DNA of 64,000 bases, from NCBI RefSeq assembly GCF_003130795.1, contig NZ_CP029353.1, positions 124,001-188,000 on the forward strand, written 5' to 3'. Positions 1 through 8,720 of this stretch are shown one piece after another (position 1 is the stretch's first letter; each line of letters starts with the position of its first letter). The position numbers and the translations under genes are program-made. This stretch comes from Azospirillum thermophilum. Lineage in GTDB: Bacteria > Pseudomonadota > Alphaproteobacteria > Azospirillales > Azospirillaceae. The notes under the pieces are model-generated. The model made no database searches. It had not been told where the DNA came from and saw only the letters and a list, made by a program, of their open reading frames with translations.

Positions 1-1
1 G

Positions 2-220
2 CTTATTACCGATATGCAGATGCCACATATGGGCGGCTACGATCTAATCCAGAGCGTCCGCGCGATCCGTCCTGACCAGCCAGTTATCGCCATGACGGCG
101 TACTGCAACATGCTGCCCAGGGAGGAACCGGGCCGTTTGGCGATCCTCTGGAAGCCTTTCTCGTCCGCCAAGCTTTTTACTTTCGTTGGCAATCTGCTGA
201 ACGTCCAAAGTGCGGCCTAG
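2..220 (+). CDS. Response regulator receiver domain, C-terminal part (truncated by window edge)
   Basis: The frame is open from base 2, so the true start lies upstream of the window. The visible 72 residues begin with LITDMQMPHMGG, the beta-3 strand and phosphoacceptor aspartate of a CheY-like receiver domain. A conserved Thr-Ala follows in VIAMTAYC, then the KPF motif with the switch lysine (WKPFSSAKLF). The protein ends just after the last receiver helix, so it is either a stand-alone receiver or the last domain of a hybrid kinase. Its partner cannot be named from this fragment. Confidence 0.75.
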   Translation, partial: LITDMQMPHMGGYDLIQSVRAIRPDQPVIAMTAYCNMLPREEPGRLAILWKPFSSAKLFTFVGNLLNVQSAA

Positions 221-543
221 ATTTGGCAATGGGGAAGGGCTGTAACCGCACATAGGTCCAGAGGACTGGACTGTTGGCCCAGAAGCGGAACCGCTCCCCA
301 CCTCACCAAACCGGGTGGTGACGTAGGCAGGGAGGCATTCTGCGGACGCGCCGCCTGTCTCACGTCCGTAAGCGTCCCCCTTTGGGCTGTAACCTCGGCA
401 CTCTGGCCGGGGGTGAAGGCGGTGAGGTGGACATGCGTCCGGCAAACGCATGAGCCGGTGTGGTGCCTCCGGCGCCACCGTCGACAACAGGCACGCCGTG
501 TGCGCGCCGGCCATCGGCCGGCGGTTTCGGGCCGTTGCCCCAG
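221..543. other. Intergenic stretch without a recognisable gene
   Basis: About 320 bases between the receiver-domain gene and the convergent hemerythrin-like gene. Open frames on both strands here have arginine- and proline-rich translations typical of antisense reading in GC-rich DNA. I see no RNA gene, repeat or clear terminator. Confidence 0.4.
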
Positions 544-978
544 TCAGAGGCAGTCCCTCGCCTGCCGGCGGAGCCAGTCGAGCAGGTCGCGGTCCTCCTG
601 GAAATGCTCGACGAGCCAGCAGCGCAACATCAGCGCCGCGTCGCACAGCGATGGCCCATCGGTCGCCTGCGCCCGCAGGCGCAGGACTCCGGCGAGGAAC
701 CGGCGATGATCGGCGAGGTGCTCGCCGGCCCGCGCGTATGCGGTTCTGCGGATCAGCCGCCCTTCGGTGCGGAAATGCAGGGCGGCGCTGTGATGCACGG
801 TGTCGAGGAACGCCCGTTCCAGATCGAGCGAAGCCCGGCCGAGTAGGGCGTGGACGAGGTCGTTGTGAAGGGTGAGGAGCTCCCGGTGCTCGCCGTCCAG
901 TTCGGACACGCCGCATTTATCGTCCATGGACCAGGCAATCGGCTTCCAAACGGCATCCAGAGCCAAGGCGGACGTCAC
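544..978 (-). CDS. Hemerythrin-like oxygen/metal-binding protein
   Basis: Single-domain bacteriohemerythrin-type protein; the family binds O2 reversibly at a di-iron centre made by His/Glu/Asp side chains in a four-helix bundle. Visible signature: a Trp near the N-terminus (IAWSMDDKCGVSELDGEH), then LDGEHRELLTLHN, HHSAALHFRTE, EHLADHRRFL and VEHFQEDRDLL, in family order and spacing. The start is uncertain. The Trp lies upstream of the only nearby ATG (927), so I chose the GTG at 978; longer in-frame starts reach 1119 but add atypical sequence. It stands beside chemoreceptors, one of them globin-linked, which fits an oxygen-sensing neighbourhood (inference). Confidence 0.7.
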   Translation of the reverse strand: MTSALALDAVWKPIAWSMDDKCGVSELDGEHRELLTLHNDLVHALLGRASLDLERAFLDTVHHSAALHFRTEGRLIRRTAYARAGEHLADHRRFLAGVLRLRAQATDGPSLCDAALMLRCWLVEHFQEDRDLLDWLRRQARDCL

Positions 979-1418
979 AATTGCAGCGCCGCGTGTTTCA
1001 ACGCGATCAGTATGGGCAACAATCGACCGGTCCGGCAATTCCGCGAGCGCGTTCCCGGACCGTACATGGCACCAAGCCGCGGTCTGCGCCGTGCACGATG
1101 TCCCACAGCTGCCCCGCACAACAAGACAGGGGCGGACCGTCCATCGCTACGCCCCCCACGATGGTTCGCGCAGCGGCGCGTGGCCGGCCAACGGCATCCG
1201 CATCCTCGGCCCCTGCGCCGGCATCCGGGTTCGCCAAGGCCATTGACACCACCGGCGCTATGGGCGAATTCGCCGCACCCGTTCCGCAGGGCCGGCCATC
1301 GACGGTTCGGCAATGTTTTTTTTAAAATGCTTCCAAATTCACCGCGGCGATGGAAGCGCACACGCACGCGAGCCATGCGTCTCAGCCATCGCCCCACCGG
1401 GAAGGCCGACGCACATCC

Positions 1419-3749
1419 ATGTGGAGCATCGTACAAAACCTGCGCATCGCCACAAAGCTCGCCGGCAACGGCATCGCCGTGGTCGTCATGGTGACGGCGA
1501 TGGCGGCCGGCGGTTACACCGCCTTCGACGCGGTCCGGACCGACACCGGGCTGTCGCAGCGCGCCGCGGGCGTGGCCGTGACCACGCAGGAAATCCAGGC
1601 GACGTTCCAGGCGGTGGCCTACGCCAACCTGACCGTGGCAACCGCCGGCAGCGAGGCCGACGTCGCGCGTCCCGCCGAGACGGCCCGGGCGCAGCGCGCG
1701 CGCAGCCTCGAGCTGATCGACCGTCTGGTGGAGCTGGCCGCCCGTCCGGAACGGAAGGAGGCGCTGCGCCAAGCGCGCGGCATGCTCGTGCGCTACGGCG
1801 AACTGAGCGACCAGGGAACCGCCGTGCGCCTGGCCTACCTCAAGGCCCTGAACCTGGACTACCTCGCCGGAAAGGGAGCGCTTGAGCGAACGCTGGCGGG
1901 CCTCGTCGCTGCCACCGATCCGGACAGCCCCGCCGGCGCGGCCGTCCGCACCTACGAACTCGGCGTCACCGGCGTCATCGACGCCTTCACCGCGTTCCTG
2001 ATGGCGGGCGCCGACGGCGACCTGCAACGCACCGCCAACGCCCGGGCCGCTCTCGAGGCGCCGGCCGGGCAACTGGCGGCCCTGACCGCGACCTACCCGC
2101 GGCTTCAGGAGCTGCTGGACGCGCACCGCACGCTGGGCTCGGCCATCGACAGGACGGCCGCCGCCCGGCAGGACAGTGATCGCGTGTGGTTCGGCGAGGC
2201 GCGTCCCCTGCGCTTGAAGACTCAGGACCTGCTGGCCGACATCGCCGCCGCAGCGCAGGAGCTGTCCGCCGAACTGGCGGCGCGCACGGTCGCCACCGTC
2301 GACACCGCCTGGCGGCAGACGCTCGGCGCGGCCGTCGCCGCCGTCGCTCTCACCATCCTGCTGAACGGGCTCCTCTACCGCCTGATCGCCACGCCGGTCA
2401 AGCGTCTCACCGCAACGATGACGGCGCTGGCGCGCGGCGACACCACCGTCGCGGTGCCCGCCGTCGGACGCGGCGACGAGATCGGCGACATGGCGCGGGC
2501 GGTTGAGGTGTTCAAACGCAACAGCGTGGAAAACGAACAGCTCCGCAGCGTCCAGGAGCGCGAGCGCGAAGCCGCCGAGCAGGCGCGCCGCCGCGCGCTG
2601 GAGACGATGGCCGAGACGGTCGAGCGGGAAACGCGGGCGGCGGTCAACGAGGTCGCGGACCGCACCCGCGACATGAACGACAGCGCCGAAACCATGGCCC
2701 GGTCGGCCGCGCAGGTGAGCGCAAACGCCCAGTCGGTCGCCGCCGCCGCCGAGCAGGCGTTGGCGAACGCCCAGACGGTCGCCAGCGCGACCGAACAGCT
2801 GACCGCGTCGATCGGGGAGATCAGCGGGCAGGTCGCGCACGCCACCGCGGTCAGCCGGGACGCCGTCGAGCAGGAGCGGCAGACGCAACGCGCCATCCGC
2901 ACGCTCGGCGACGCGGTGACCCAAATCGGCCAAGCCGCGACGCTGATCAACTCCATCGCCTCGCAGACCAACCTGCTGGCGCTCAACGCCACCATCGAGG
3001 CGGCGCGGGCCGGCGAGGCCGGCCGCGGCTTCGCCGTGGTGGCGAACGAGGTGAAGTCCCTGGCCACCCAGACGGCCAAGGCCACCGAGGAGATATCGAC
3101 CCAGATCGCCCAGGTGCAGGCCGGCACCGCGGCCGCCGTGACCGCCGTGGACGCGATCGGCCGCGCCATCCGCGACTTGGATGGGGTCAGCGGCGGCATC
3201 GCCGCCGCCATGGAGGAGCAGGCGGCGGCGACCCGCGAAATCGCCCGCAACATCGCCGAGACCGCCCACGCGGCGCAGGAGGTGTCAACCCGCATCGCCG
3301 CCGTGTCGCGCGAGGCCGCGAGCGCGGAGGAACGGGCATCGACTGTGCACGCCGTCACCACGCAGGTGGCGAGCGGCATCGATGAGCTGCGGCGCGTCCT
3401 GGTCCGCGTGGTCCGCACCGCCACCGCCGACGTCGACCGAAGACGTGAGCCTCGCTACGCCGTCGATCGCCGCTGCCGTGTCGAAACCGGCGGGCATGCC
3501 GAGGAGGTTCTGGTGGAGAACGTCTCCAAGGGCGGCGCCACCGTCGTTGGAGCGCGGCTGCTCGCAACCCAACGCTCCGGCCGCCTCCATCTGTGTGACG
3601 GCGTGCCAGCCATTGCGTTTGAGGTGGTCGCCACGAACGGCGAACGCCAGCACCTGCGCTTCCTGGAGGACCAGCGCACCCGCGCCGATGTCGAGCGCTG
3701 CATCGCTGGGCTGGTCCGCGGTTTGGCGGGCGCCGGCGCGGCCGCTTAG
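1419..3749 (+). CDS. Methyl-accepting chemotaxis protein with C-terminal PilZ domain
   Basis: Transmembrane chemoreceptor of 776 residues. Order: short cytoplasmic start, membrane helix about residues 15-35, a long helical periplasmic sensor region, second membrane helix about 300-322, HAMP linker to about 375, then the methyl-accepting signalling domain whose tip contains [18 protein letters not shown] near residue 516. After it, from about residue 673, comes a PilZ domain with the c-di-GMP signature RRREPR followed by NVSKGG. The receptor should feed CheA/CheW and also respond to c-di-GMP, as known for chemoreceptor-PilZ proteins in Azospirillum. The ATG at 1419 has a GGGAAGG element upstream; an in-frame ATG at 1350 would add 23 residues without a membrane helix. 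The ligand is unknown. Confidence 0.9.
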   Translation: MWSIVQNLRIATKLAGNGIAVVVMVTAMAAGGYTAFDAVRTDTGLSQRAAGVAVTTQEIQATFQAVAYANLTVATAGSEADVARPAETARAQRARSLELIDRLVELAARPERKEALRQARGMLVRYGELSDQGTAVRLAYLKALNLDYLAGKGALERTLAGLVAATDPDSPAGAAVRTYELGVTGVIDAFTAFLMAGADGDLQRTANARAALEAPAGQLAALTATYPRLQELLDAHRTLGSAIDRTAAARQDSDRVWFGEARPLRLKTQDLLADIAAAAQELSAELAARTVATVDTAWRQTLGAAVAAVALTILLNGLLYRLIATPVKRLTATMTALARGDTTVAVPAVGRGDEIGDMARAVEVFKRNSVENEQLRSVQEREREAAEQARRRALETMAETVERETRAAVNEVADRTRDMNDSAETMARSAAQVSANAQSVAAAAEQALANAQTVASATEQLTASIGEISGQVAHATAVSRDAVEQERQTQRAIRTLGDAVTQIGQAATLINSIASQTNLLALNATIEAARAGEAGRGFAVVANEVKSLATQTAKATEEISTQIAQVQAGTAAAVTAVDAIGRAIRDLDGVSGGIAAAMEEQAAATREIARNIAETAHAAQEVSTRIAAVSREAASAEERASTVHAVTTQVASGIDELRRVLVRVVRTATADVDRRREPRYAVDRRCRVETGGHAEEVLVENVSKGGATVVGARLLATQRSGRLHLCDGVPAIAFEVVATNGERQHLRFLEDQRTRADVERCIAGLVRGLAGAGAAA

Positions 3750-4269
3750 GCATCGTGGGGCGGCGCGCGAGGGGCGTCCCCAGGGACGGCTTGCTCGACG
3801 CCGCTCTCCGCGCTCCGGGGGCAACCGCCTCCGGAGAGCACGCTCCGGCAACCCGGACCGTGCCCCGAACGGCCATGATGCTCATGATCAGAGACGTCTA
3901 TGGCAAGCGTGCAAGGGCGGCGGCGGACGCGAGGCTACGCGTTCGACGAGTCGCTCGTGTTCGTGCTGCGCGACAAGATCGCCTCGGCCATGGAGTTCTG
4001 CCGGAGCCCGCGGTCTTCCGACACAACGCACGCCATGCACTGAACCGATGCCGGCGACCGTTGGCCGGTTTCCGCGGCGACGGTGCCGCCAGGATGGAAC
4101 GCGAACCGCCGTCCCCGAACGGAGGCTTTCGCGTCGCTGGGGGATGGCCGGGGCCGGATCGGCCGGCACGGCCGGCCGCGTCCCGCGGTTCAGCCTTGCA
4201 CGGGCACAGGGAAATCCGCGCCGCGGGCCGCCCGCCTCCACGCGGACCCTGACCGTCCTTGGCGCCCTT
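3750..4269. other. 520-bp region with at most one tiny ORF
   Basis: Apart from the doubtful 47-codon ORF at 3900 I see no supported gene. A short CTCCGG / CCGGAG palindromic stretch lies near 3806-3840, but no T-tract follows it, so I do not call it a terminator. Confidence 0.35.
3900..4043 (+). CDS. Possible small ORF or gene fragment, 47 codons
   Basis: ATG at 3900 opens 47 codons whose translation (for example YAFDESLVFVLRDKIASAM) is amphipathic and less arginine-biased than shadow frames, so it may be a real short protein or the remnant of a longer one. No Shine-Dalgarno sequence stands out and I recognise no family. It lies between the PilZ chemoreceptor and the opposing gene at 4270. 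Confidence 0.2.
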   Translation: MASVQGRRRTRGYAFDESLVFVLRDKIASAMEFCRSPRSSDTTHAMH

Positions 4270-4692
4270 TTAGGCCGCCGAAGACAGCAGGGGCACCACC
4301 GCTCCCTCGAACATCCACCGGTGCGCCTGGGTGTAGGGGACGGAACAGGTCCGGGGAACAACGAAGATGCGGACCTGGTCATCGGCCTTGGCGGCGAGCA
4401 TGGCGTCGGCGAAGGCACGGGCCCACGCCCAGTCCTGCATGAGGATCGCGCACCGTTCGTGTCCGCAGTCGCGCGCCAGCCGCATGATGTCGGTCACCAC
4501 GGCGGGGCGGAAGCCGTCGGCATGGAAGGCGCCGATCTCGATGAGGCTGACCCATGGGCGCCCGGTCCGCGACAGCTCGAGGCACAGGGCCTCCACGGAC
4601 GCCGCAAACTCATCCCGCTCCCGCAGCGCCGGAGCGCCGTCCAGGCGGATGCGCAAACCCCATGGCTCGCGTTCGGCGGTGCATCGGTTCAT
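4270..4692 (-). CDS. Hypothetical protein, possible STAS-like fold
   Basis: 140 residues, starting at ATG 4692 (MNRCTAEREPWGLRIRLDG). Longer upstream frames become arginine-rich and unlikely. The pattern, a beta-rich start with alternating helices, SLIEIGAFHADGF, then DIMRLARDCGHERCAILMQD and KADDQVRIFVV, is reminiscent of single STAS/SpoIIAA-like domains, but I cannot assign it firmly. No signal peptide or membrane helix is visible. It is transcribed away from the hybrid histidine kinase at 5253 and converges on the PilZ chemoreceptor, so a signalling role is possible but inferred only from context. Confidence 0.55.
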   Translation of the reverse strand: MNRCTAEREPWGLRIRLDGAPALRERDEFAASVEALCLELSRTGRPWVSLIEIGAFHADGFRPAVVTDIMRLARDCGHERCAILMQDWAWARAFADAMLAAKADDQVRIFVVPRTCSVPYTQAHRWMFEGAVVPLLSSAA

Positions 4693-5252
4693 CCTTGGCT
4701 CGACTCCTTCAATCGAACGGCGCCGGGCAACCGCGGTCCGGGCCGGCGGCCCGCACGGCGGCTTGGCTGTGATGGCTCGCGGGCGGCGACCGCAAAGGCC
4801 GCAAGGAGGCCCGTCAGGGGATCGGGACCGTCCAGATCGCCTGGGGAGGTGCCGCCGTGCGCAGGCTGGCAGAACATTGCATAACGTTTGGTAAAACCGC
4901 CACCCTTGCCGCGACCCAGTGCCGAAAACGAAGCCATCGTGCGGTCGGGCGTCTCCGCCGGGCTGCTGTCGTCCCGCCGCGCGCAACACCGTTGTCGCGC
5001 GCGGCGACGGCTCCGGCGGAGGATCCGGTCGGCGCGGCGGCCCAGCCGTCCACAGCCGGCCGTTCCGGCAAGCGGTCAAGCCAGGGTGCTCATCCATGCT
5101 GGGCCGGAGGCCGGCACCGGGGTCCCCGCGCCGCCGCAAGGCGCGCCCACCGTGACGCACGGCGGCGGCGAATACGACCACCGGCGGGTGGAACCGGGCG
5201 CGGTCATCGGCTATGCCTGTGGCTTCCCTCCGCGGATGCACGGTGTTTCGTC
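4693..5252. other. Divergent intergenic region upstream of hybrid kinase
   Basis: 560 bases between two divergently transcribed genes. The stretch around 4876-4900 is locally AT-richer and could hold a promoter, but no box pair is convincing. All long frames here look like shadows. Confidence 0.35.
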
Positions 5253-7775
5253 ATGAAGGAACCGGACAGGACCCCGCGCGCCTTGACGCGCATGCTTTCC
5301 GCCGCCGTGGTCATTCCCCTCCTGCTGGCGGCCGTCCTGGGCTGGCACGGGTACACGCAGGCGCAACGCGAGGCGGCGGCGGCGGCCGACCGCAGCGCGC
5401 GCGTCCTGGCCGACCATCTGCGGGCGCTCCTGCAGGTCCACGTCTTCGCCACGTCGCGCACCGCCTCCCGCCTGAGGGACGGCAGCCCGGACCGGCCGGC
5501 GACGCCGGACGCGCTGCACGCCATGCTCGTCCGCTTTGCGTCCGAGTCTCCCGAACTGGTGGCGCTGACGGTGATCGACCCGGACGGGCGGCCGGTCGCC
5601 AGCAGCGTCGACCGGGTCCAGCCGGATCTCTCCTTCGCCGACCGCGCCTATTTCACGGCGTTGCGCGACGGCGGCCCGCCCACCCTGATCGCCCGGCCGG
5701 TGACGGATCGCGTGACCGGCGTGACCATCCTGCCCTTCGCCCGCCGCATCCAGGGCCCCGACGGCGCCTTCGGCGGCGTCGTCCTGTCGGCCCTGCCGGT
5801 CGCCCCGCTCGTCGAGTTCTTCCGCACCACCGGGGAGACCGAGGGGCGCTCCGTCACCGTGGCGCGGTCCGACGGCACCGTGCTGCTGCGCGAGCCGGAG
5901 ACGACCACCGGCGTCGAGGCCATGGACCGCGCCAGCGGGTTCATGCGGACTATCGCCGCAGCACCGCAGGGAGGCACCTACCGCACCGAGTCGGTGCTCG
6001 ACGGCATCGAGCGGCTGCACGTGGTGCGCCCGGTCGCCGGGCACGACGTGTACGTCAGCGCCGGCATCGAGACCTCGGCCATCCTCCGTGCCTGGGTGCG
6101 CGACAGCGGCCCGCTGGTCGGGCTGACGCTGCTGGCCGGGCTGGCGCTGGCCGGGACGGCCGGGGTGGCGCTGCGCCGGGCGCGCGGCGAACTGGCCGCC
6201 TATGCGGAGCTGCGCGCCGAGGTGCGGCGCCGCGAGGCGGCGGAGCACGCGCTGCGCCAGTCGCAGAAGCTGGAAGCGGTCGGGCAGCTGACCGGCGGCA
6301 TCGCGCACGACTTCAACAACCACCTCCAGGTCATCGGCGCCAACCTGCAGCTGCTGCGCGGCCGGGCGCTGGACGGCGACGCGCTGTCGCTGGTCGGCAA
6401 CGCGCTGGCCGGCGTGGACCGCGCGGCGACGCTGGCCTCGCGCCTGCTCGCCTTCGCGCGGCGCCAGCCGCTCAGCCCGACGGTCGTCAACCTGGGCCGC
6501 GTCGTGCAGAGCATGACCGACCTGCTGCGCCGCACGCTGGGCGAATCCATCGAGATCGAGACCATCATCGCCGGCGGCCTGTGGAACACCAGCGTCGACG
6601 TGAGCCAGCTGGAGAACGCCATCCTGAACCTGGCGGTCAACGCGCGCGACGCCATGCGGGGCCGCGGCAAGCTGACCATCGAGGCCGGCAACGCCGAGCT
6701 GGACGAGGCCTACGCCGCCCGCCACGCCGAGGTGACGGCCGGCCAGTACGTGCTGGTCGCCGTCAGCGACACCGGCGCGGGCATGCCGCCCGAGGTGCTG
6801 GAGCGGGTGTTCGAGCCGTTCTTCACCACCAAGCCGGCGGGCAAGGGGACCGGCCTGGGGCTCAGCATGATCCACGGCTTCGTCAAGCAGTCGGGCGGGC
6901 ACGTGAAGGTCTACAGCGAGGTCGGGCAGGGCACCACGGTCAAGATCTACCTGCCTCGCGTGAAGGCGGCGGAGCAGGAAGTGCAGGGCCGGGGCATCGA
7001 GGTGCGCGGCGGCACCGAGCGGGTGCTGGTGGTGGAGGACAACCCCGACGTGCGCGCCGCCGCCGTGGCGCTGGTGCGCTCGCTGGGCTACCGCACGATC
7101 GAGGCGGTGAACGCGGAGGCCGCGCTGAACCTGTTGGACAGCGGCGCCAGGGCGGACCTGCTGTTCACCGACGTGGTCATGCCCGGAACGATCAACACGC
7201 GCGACTTCGCGCGCCGCGCGCAGGAGATCTGCCCGGACCTGAAGGTGCTGTTCACGTCGGGCTACACCGCCAACGCCATCGTTCATCACGGCCGCCTGGA
7301 CGAGGGCGTGTCGCTGCTGAGCAAGCCCTACAGCCGTGAGGCGCTGGCGGCCAAGCTGCGCCAGGTGCTGGACGCGCCAGCCCCGATGGGGCCTGGCGCC
7401 GCAGTCCCCGCCGCGCCGGGGCGGCGAACGGTCCTGGTGGTGGAGGACGACGCGCTGGTCCGTCTGACCACGGTGGAGATGCTGGGCGACCTCGGCCACG
7501 ACGCGCTGGAGGCGGCCGACGCAGCCGAGGCGCTGGAGGCGCTGGGCCGGACGGCGATCGACGTGCTGCTGACCGACGTGGGCCTGCCCGGCATGTCGGG
7601 CAGCGATCTGGCCGACGAGGCGCGGCGGCGCAAGCCCGGCATCGCGGTGGTGATGGCCACCGGGTACGGCGGCTTCACCCACCCCGGCGCTGCCACTCTG
7701 CCCAAGCCGTACAGCCGTGAAGGCCTCCAGCGCGCCCTGGCGGAGGCCGTCCGATTGATCCGTTGGACAGCCTAG
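5253..7775 (+). CDS. Hybrid sensor histidine kinase with two receiver domains
   Basis: Membrane-bound hybrid kinase of 840 residues. A membrane helix (about 12-32) precedes a periplasmic region of Cache/PAS-like character, and a second helix follows (about 285-306). The phosphorylatable His is about residue 352 in GGIAHDFNNHLQVI, the HDFNN subclass. ATP-binding boxes follow: NLAVNARDAM (N box), DTGAGMP (G1), FEPFFTTK (F) and GTGLGLSM (G2). Two receivers come next, with phosphoacceptor Asp near 640 (LFTDVVMPG) and 775 (LLTDVGLPG); each ends in a KPYSRE motif. The start is ATG 5253; the open frame extends to 4857, but that extension lacks family features. No cognate DNA-binding regulator is adjacent, so the output is unknown. 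Confidence 0.9.
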   Translation: MKEPDRTPRALTRMLSAAVVIPLLLAAVLGWHGYTQAQREAAAAADRSARVLADHLRALLQVHVFATSRTASRLRDGSPDRPATPDALHAMLVRFASESPELVALTVIDPDGRPVASSVDRVQPDLSFADRAYFTALRDGGPPTLIARPVTDRVTGVTILPFARRIQGPDGAFGGVVLSALPVAPLVEFFRTTGETEGRSVTVARSDGTVLLREPETTTGVEAMDRASGFMRTIAAAPQGGTYRTESVLDGIERLHVVRPVAGHDVYVSAGIETSAILRAWVRDSGPLVGLTLLAGLALAGTAGVALRRARGELAAYAELRAEVRRREAAEHALRQSQKLEAVGQLTGGIAHDFNNHLQVIGANLQLLRGRALDGDALSLVGNALAGVDRAATLASRLLAFARRQPLSPTVVNLGRVVQSMTDLLRRTLGESIEIETIIAGGLWNTSVDVSQLENAILNLAVNARDAMRGRGKLTIEAGNAELDEAYAARHAEVTAGQYVLVAVSDTGAGMPPEVLERVFEPFFTTKPAGKGTGLGLSMIHGFVKQSGGHVKVYSEVGQGTTVKIYLPRVKAAEQEVQGRGIEVRGGTERVLVVEDNPDVRAAAVALVRSLGYRTIEAVNAEAALNLLDSGARADLLFTDVVMPGTINTRDFARRAQEICPDLKVLFTSGYTANAIVHHGRLDEGVSLLSKPYSREALAAKLRQVLDAPAPMGPGAAVPAAPGRRTVLVVEDDALVRLTTVEMLGDLGHDALEAADAAEALEALGRTAIDVLLTDVGLPGMSGSDLADEARRRKPGIAVVMATGYGGFTHPGAATLPKPYSREGLQRALAEAVRLIRWTA

Positions 7776-7839
7776 AGGCCGGTGGGCGCCATTCGGCAAC
7801 ACGGGAGCCCGGCCCGCCCGTGTCCGCGCCGTAAGGTCG

Positions 7840-8070
7840 TCGCCTGCGGCGGGGTGTCGCCGACGCACCCGCCCATGCCGGTCGACGTCATGCGACCACC
7901 GGGGCGACGGCGACATGGTTCCCCATTGCCCCGGCGTGGACGGCGAAGCCCGGCACCCACGGCGACACGACGCCCCACGCGCTGGCCGCCAGGTTCATCA
8001 CCATCTCCCAGACGGCGAAACGTGCGGCGGTCGCCAGCGCGACAATGGCCGCACCGGTGATCCAGGCGGC
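7840..8070 (-). pseudogene. Remnant of an SPW-repeat membrane protein gene
   Basis: The minus strand encodes about 60 residues (AAWITGAAIVALATAARF, then VVSPWVPGFA) that align with the second half of the intact SPW-repeat protein at 48806-49180 (WGTGVVIVALAVAA, VVSPWVLGFA). Near 7890 the frame stops, and the neighbouring frame continues with TGMGGCVGDTPPQAT, matching GMGWYAHRNPPRAT of the intact copy, so there is a frameshift as well. The N-terminal half, with the first APW motif, is missing. A PepSY gene lies nearby, as it does beside the intact copy. Confidence 0.6.
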
Positions 8071-8416
8071 TTTCAGCGGCCCACCGATGCCGGTTCCCGG
8101 TCGGGCCACAGCCCCGTCCCGGCGATGTCGCCGGTTCCCCCACTGCCGCCGTCCGGCAACACAGGCCGTGCGCACGCCGGCCGCCTCGAAGCCACGCGTC
8201 TGTTTTCCAGGCGCGGTCGCGTTTTTCAGGACGGCGCGGGGGCCGGCGCCGTTCCCGAGTCGGCGGCCGGCGTCGGCCGGCAACCGTGCGGCACCTTCAG
8301 CCAAACCCGCCCGCTGTTTCTCAGGCCGAAGCGAGGCGATGCGGACCACCCGTCCGCATCGGGCCCGCCGGCTTCCGCCCGGTGGGCAACGGCCCATCCG
8401 ATGACCGCACCGCCTC
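8071..8416. other. 346-bp region without a supported gene
   Basis: This lies between the SPW-repeat remnant and the PepSY gene. Minus-strand translation upstream of the remnant does not resemble the missing N-terminal half of the SPW protein. Nothing else is recognisable. Confidence 0.35.
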
Positions 8417-8695
8417 TCAATCAGGCTCTTTCCTGAGGATTTCGCCGGTGCGGGCGTCCACAGACATCTCCCATCGCAGCCCTTCGGCATCACGCGCCGT
8501 CACCTCGTAGAGCTTGTCGCTCTTCCGTTCGATCTCCCTGACATCTCCAAACCCCAGAGACGACAGATGCTTGAGGAGCATGGTGACGTCCATGAACGGC
8601 GGTGCTGGGGGGACAGGCGCGGTCTGCGCGTGGGCGAACGTGCCCGAGGCCAGGACGGCGACCAACGCGGTCGCGAGGAGCCTTGAATTCGTCAC
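8417..8695 (-). CDS. Periplasmic PepSY-domain protein
   Basis: 92 residues. A signal peptide (RLLATALVAVLASGTFAHAQ) precedes a single PepSY-like domain: LLKHLSSLGFGDVREIERK, YEVTARDAEG, then VDARTGEIL, the usual end of the fold. Such proteins are secreted and often thought to bind or inhibit proteases, or to act as periplasmic stress factors. The GTG at 8695 is preferred because AGGAG lies about 8 bases upstream of it; the ATG at 8728 would place charged residues before the signal peptide and overlap the neighbouring chemoreceptor. Similar small proteins occur at 46537 and 49219. Confidence 0.7.
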   Translation of the reverse strand: MTNSRLLATALVAVLASGTFAHAQTAPVPPAPPFMDVTMLLKHLSSLGFGDVREIERKSDKLYEVTARDAEGLRWEMSVDARTGEILRKEPD

Positions 8696-8720
8696 GGTGT
8701 GTCTCCTGGTGGCGTTTGGA

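Noticed and set aside
44..916. 290-codon open frame on the minus strand
   Set aside because: Arginine/proline-rich shadow overlapping the receiver-domain and hemerythrin genes; no family features.
5211..7916. 901-codon open frame opposite the hybrid kinase
   Set aside because: Antisense reading of a GC-rich coding region; the plus strand has unmistakable kinase motifs.
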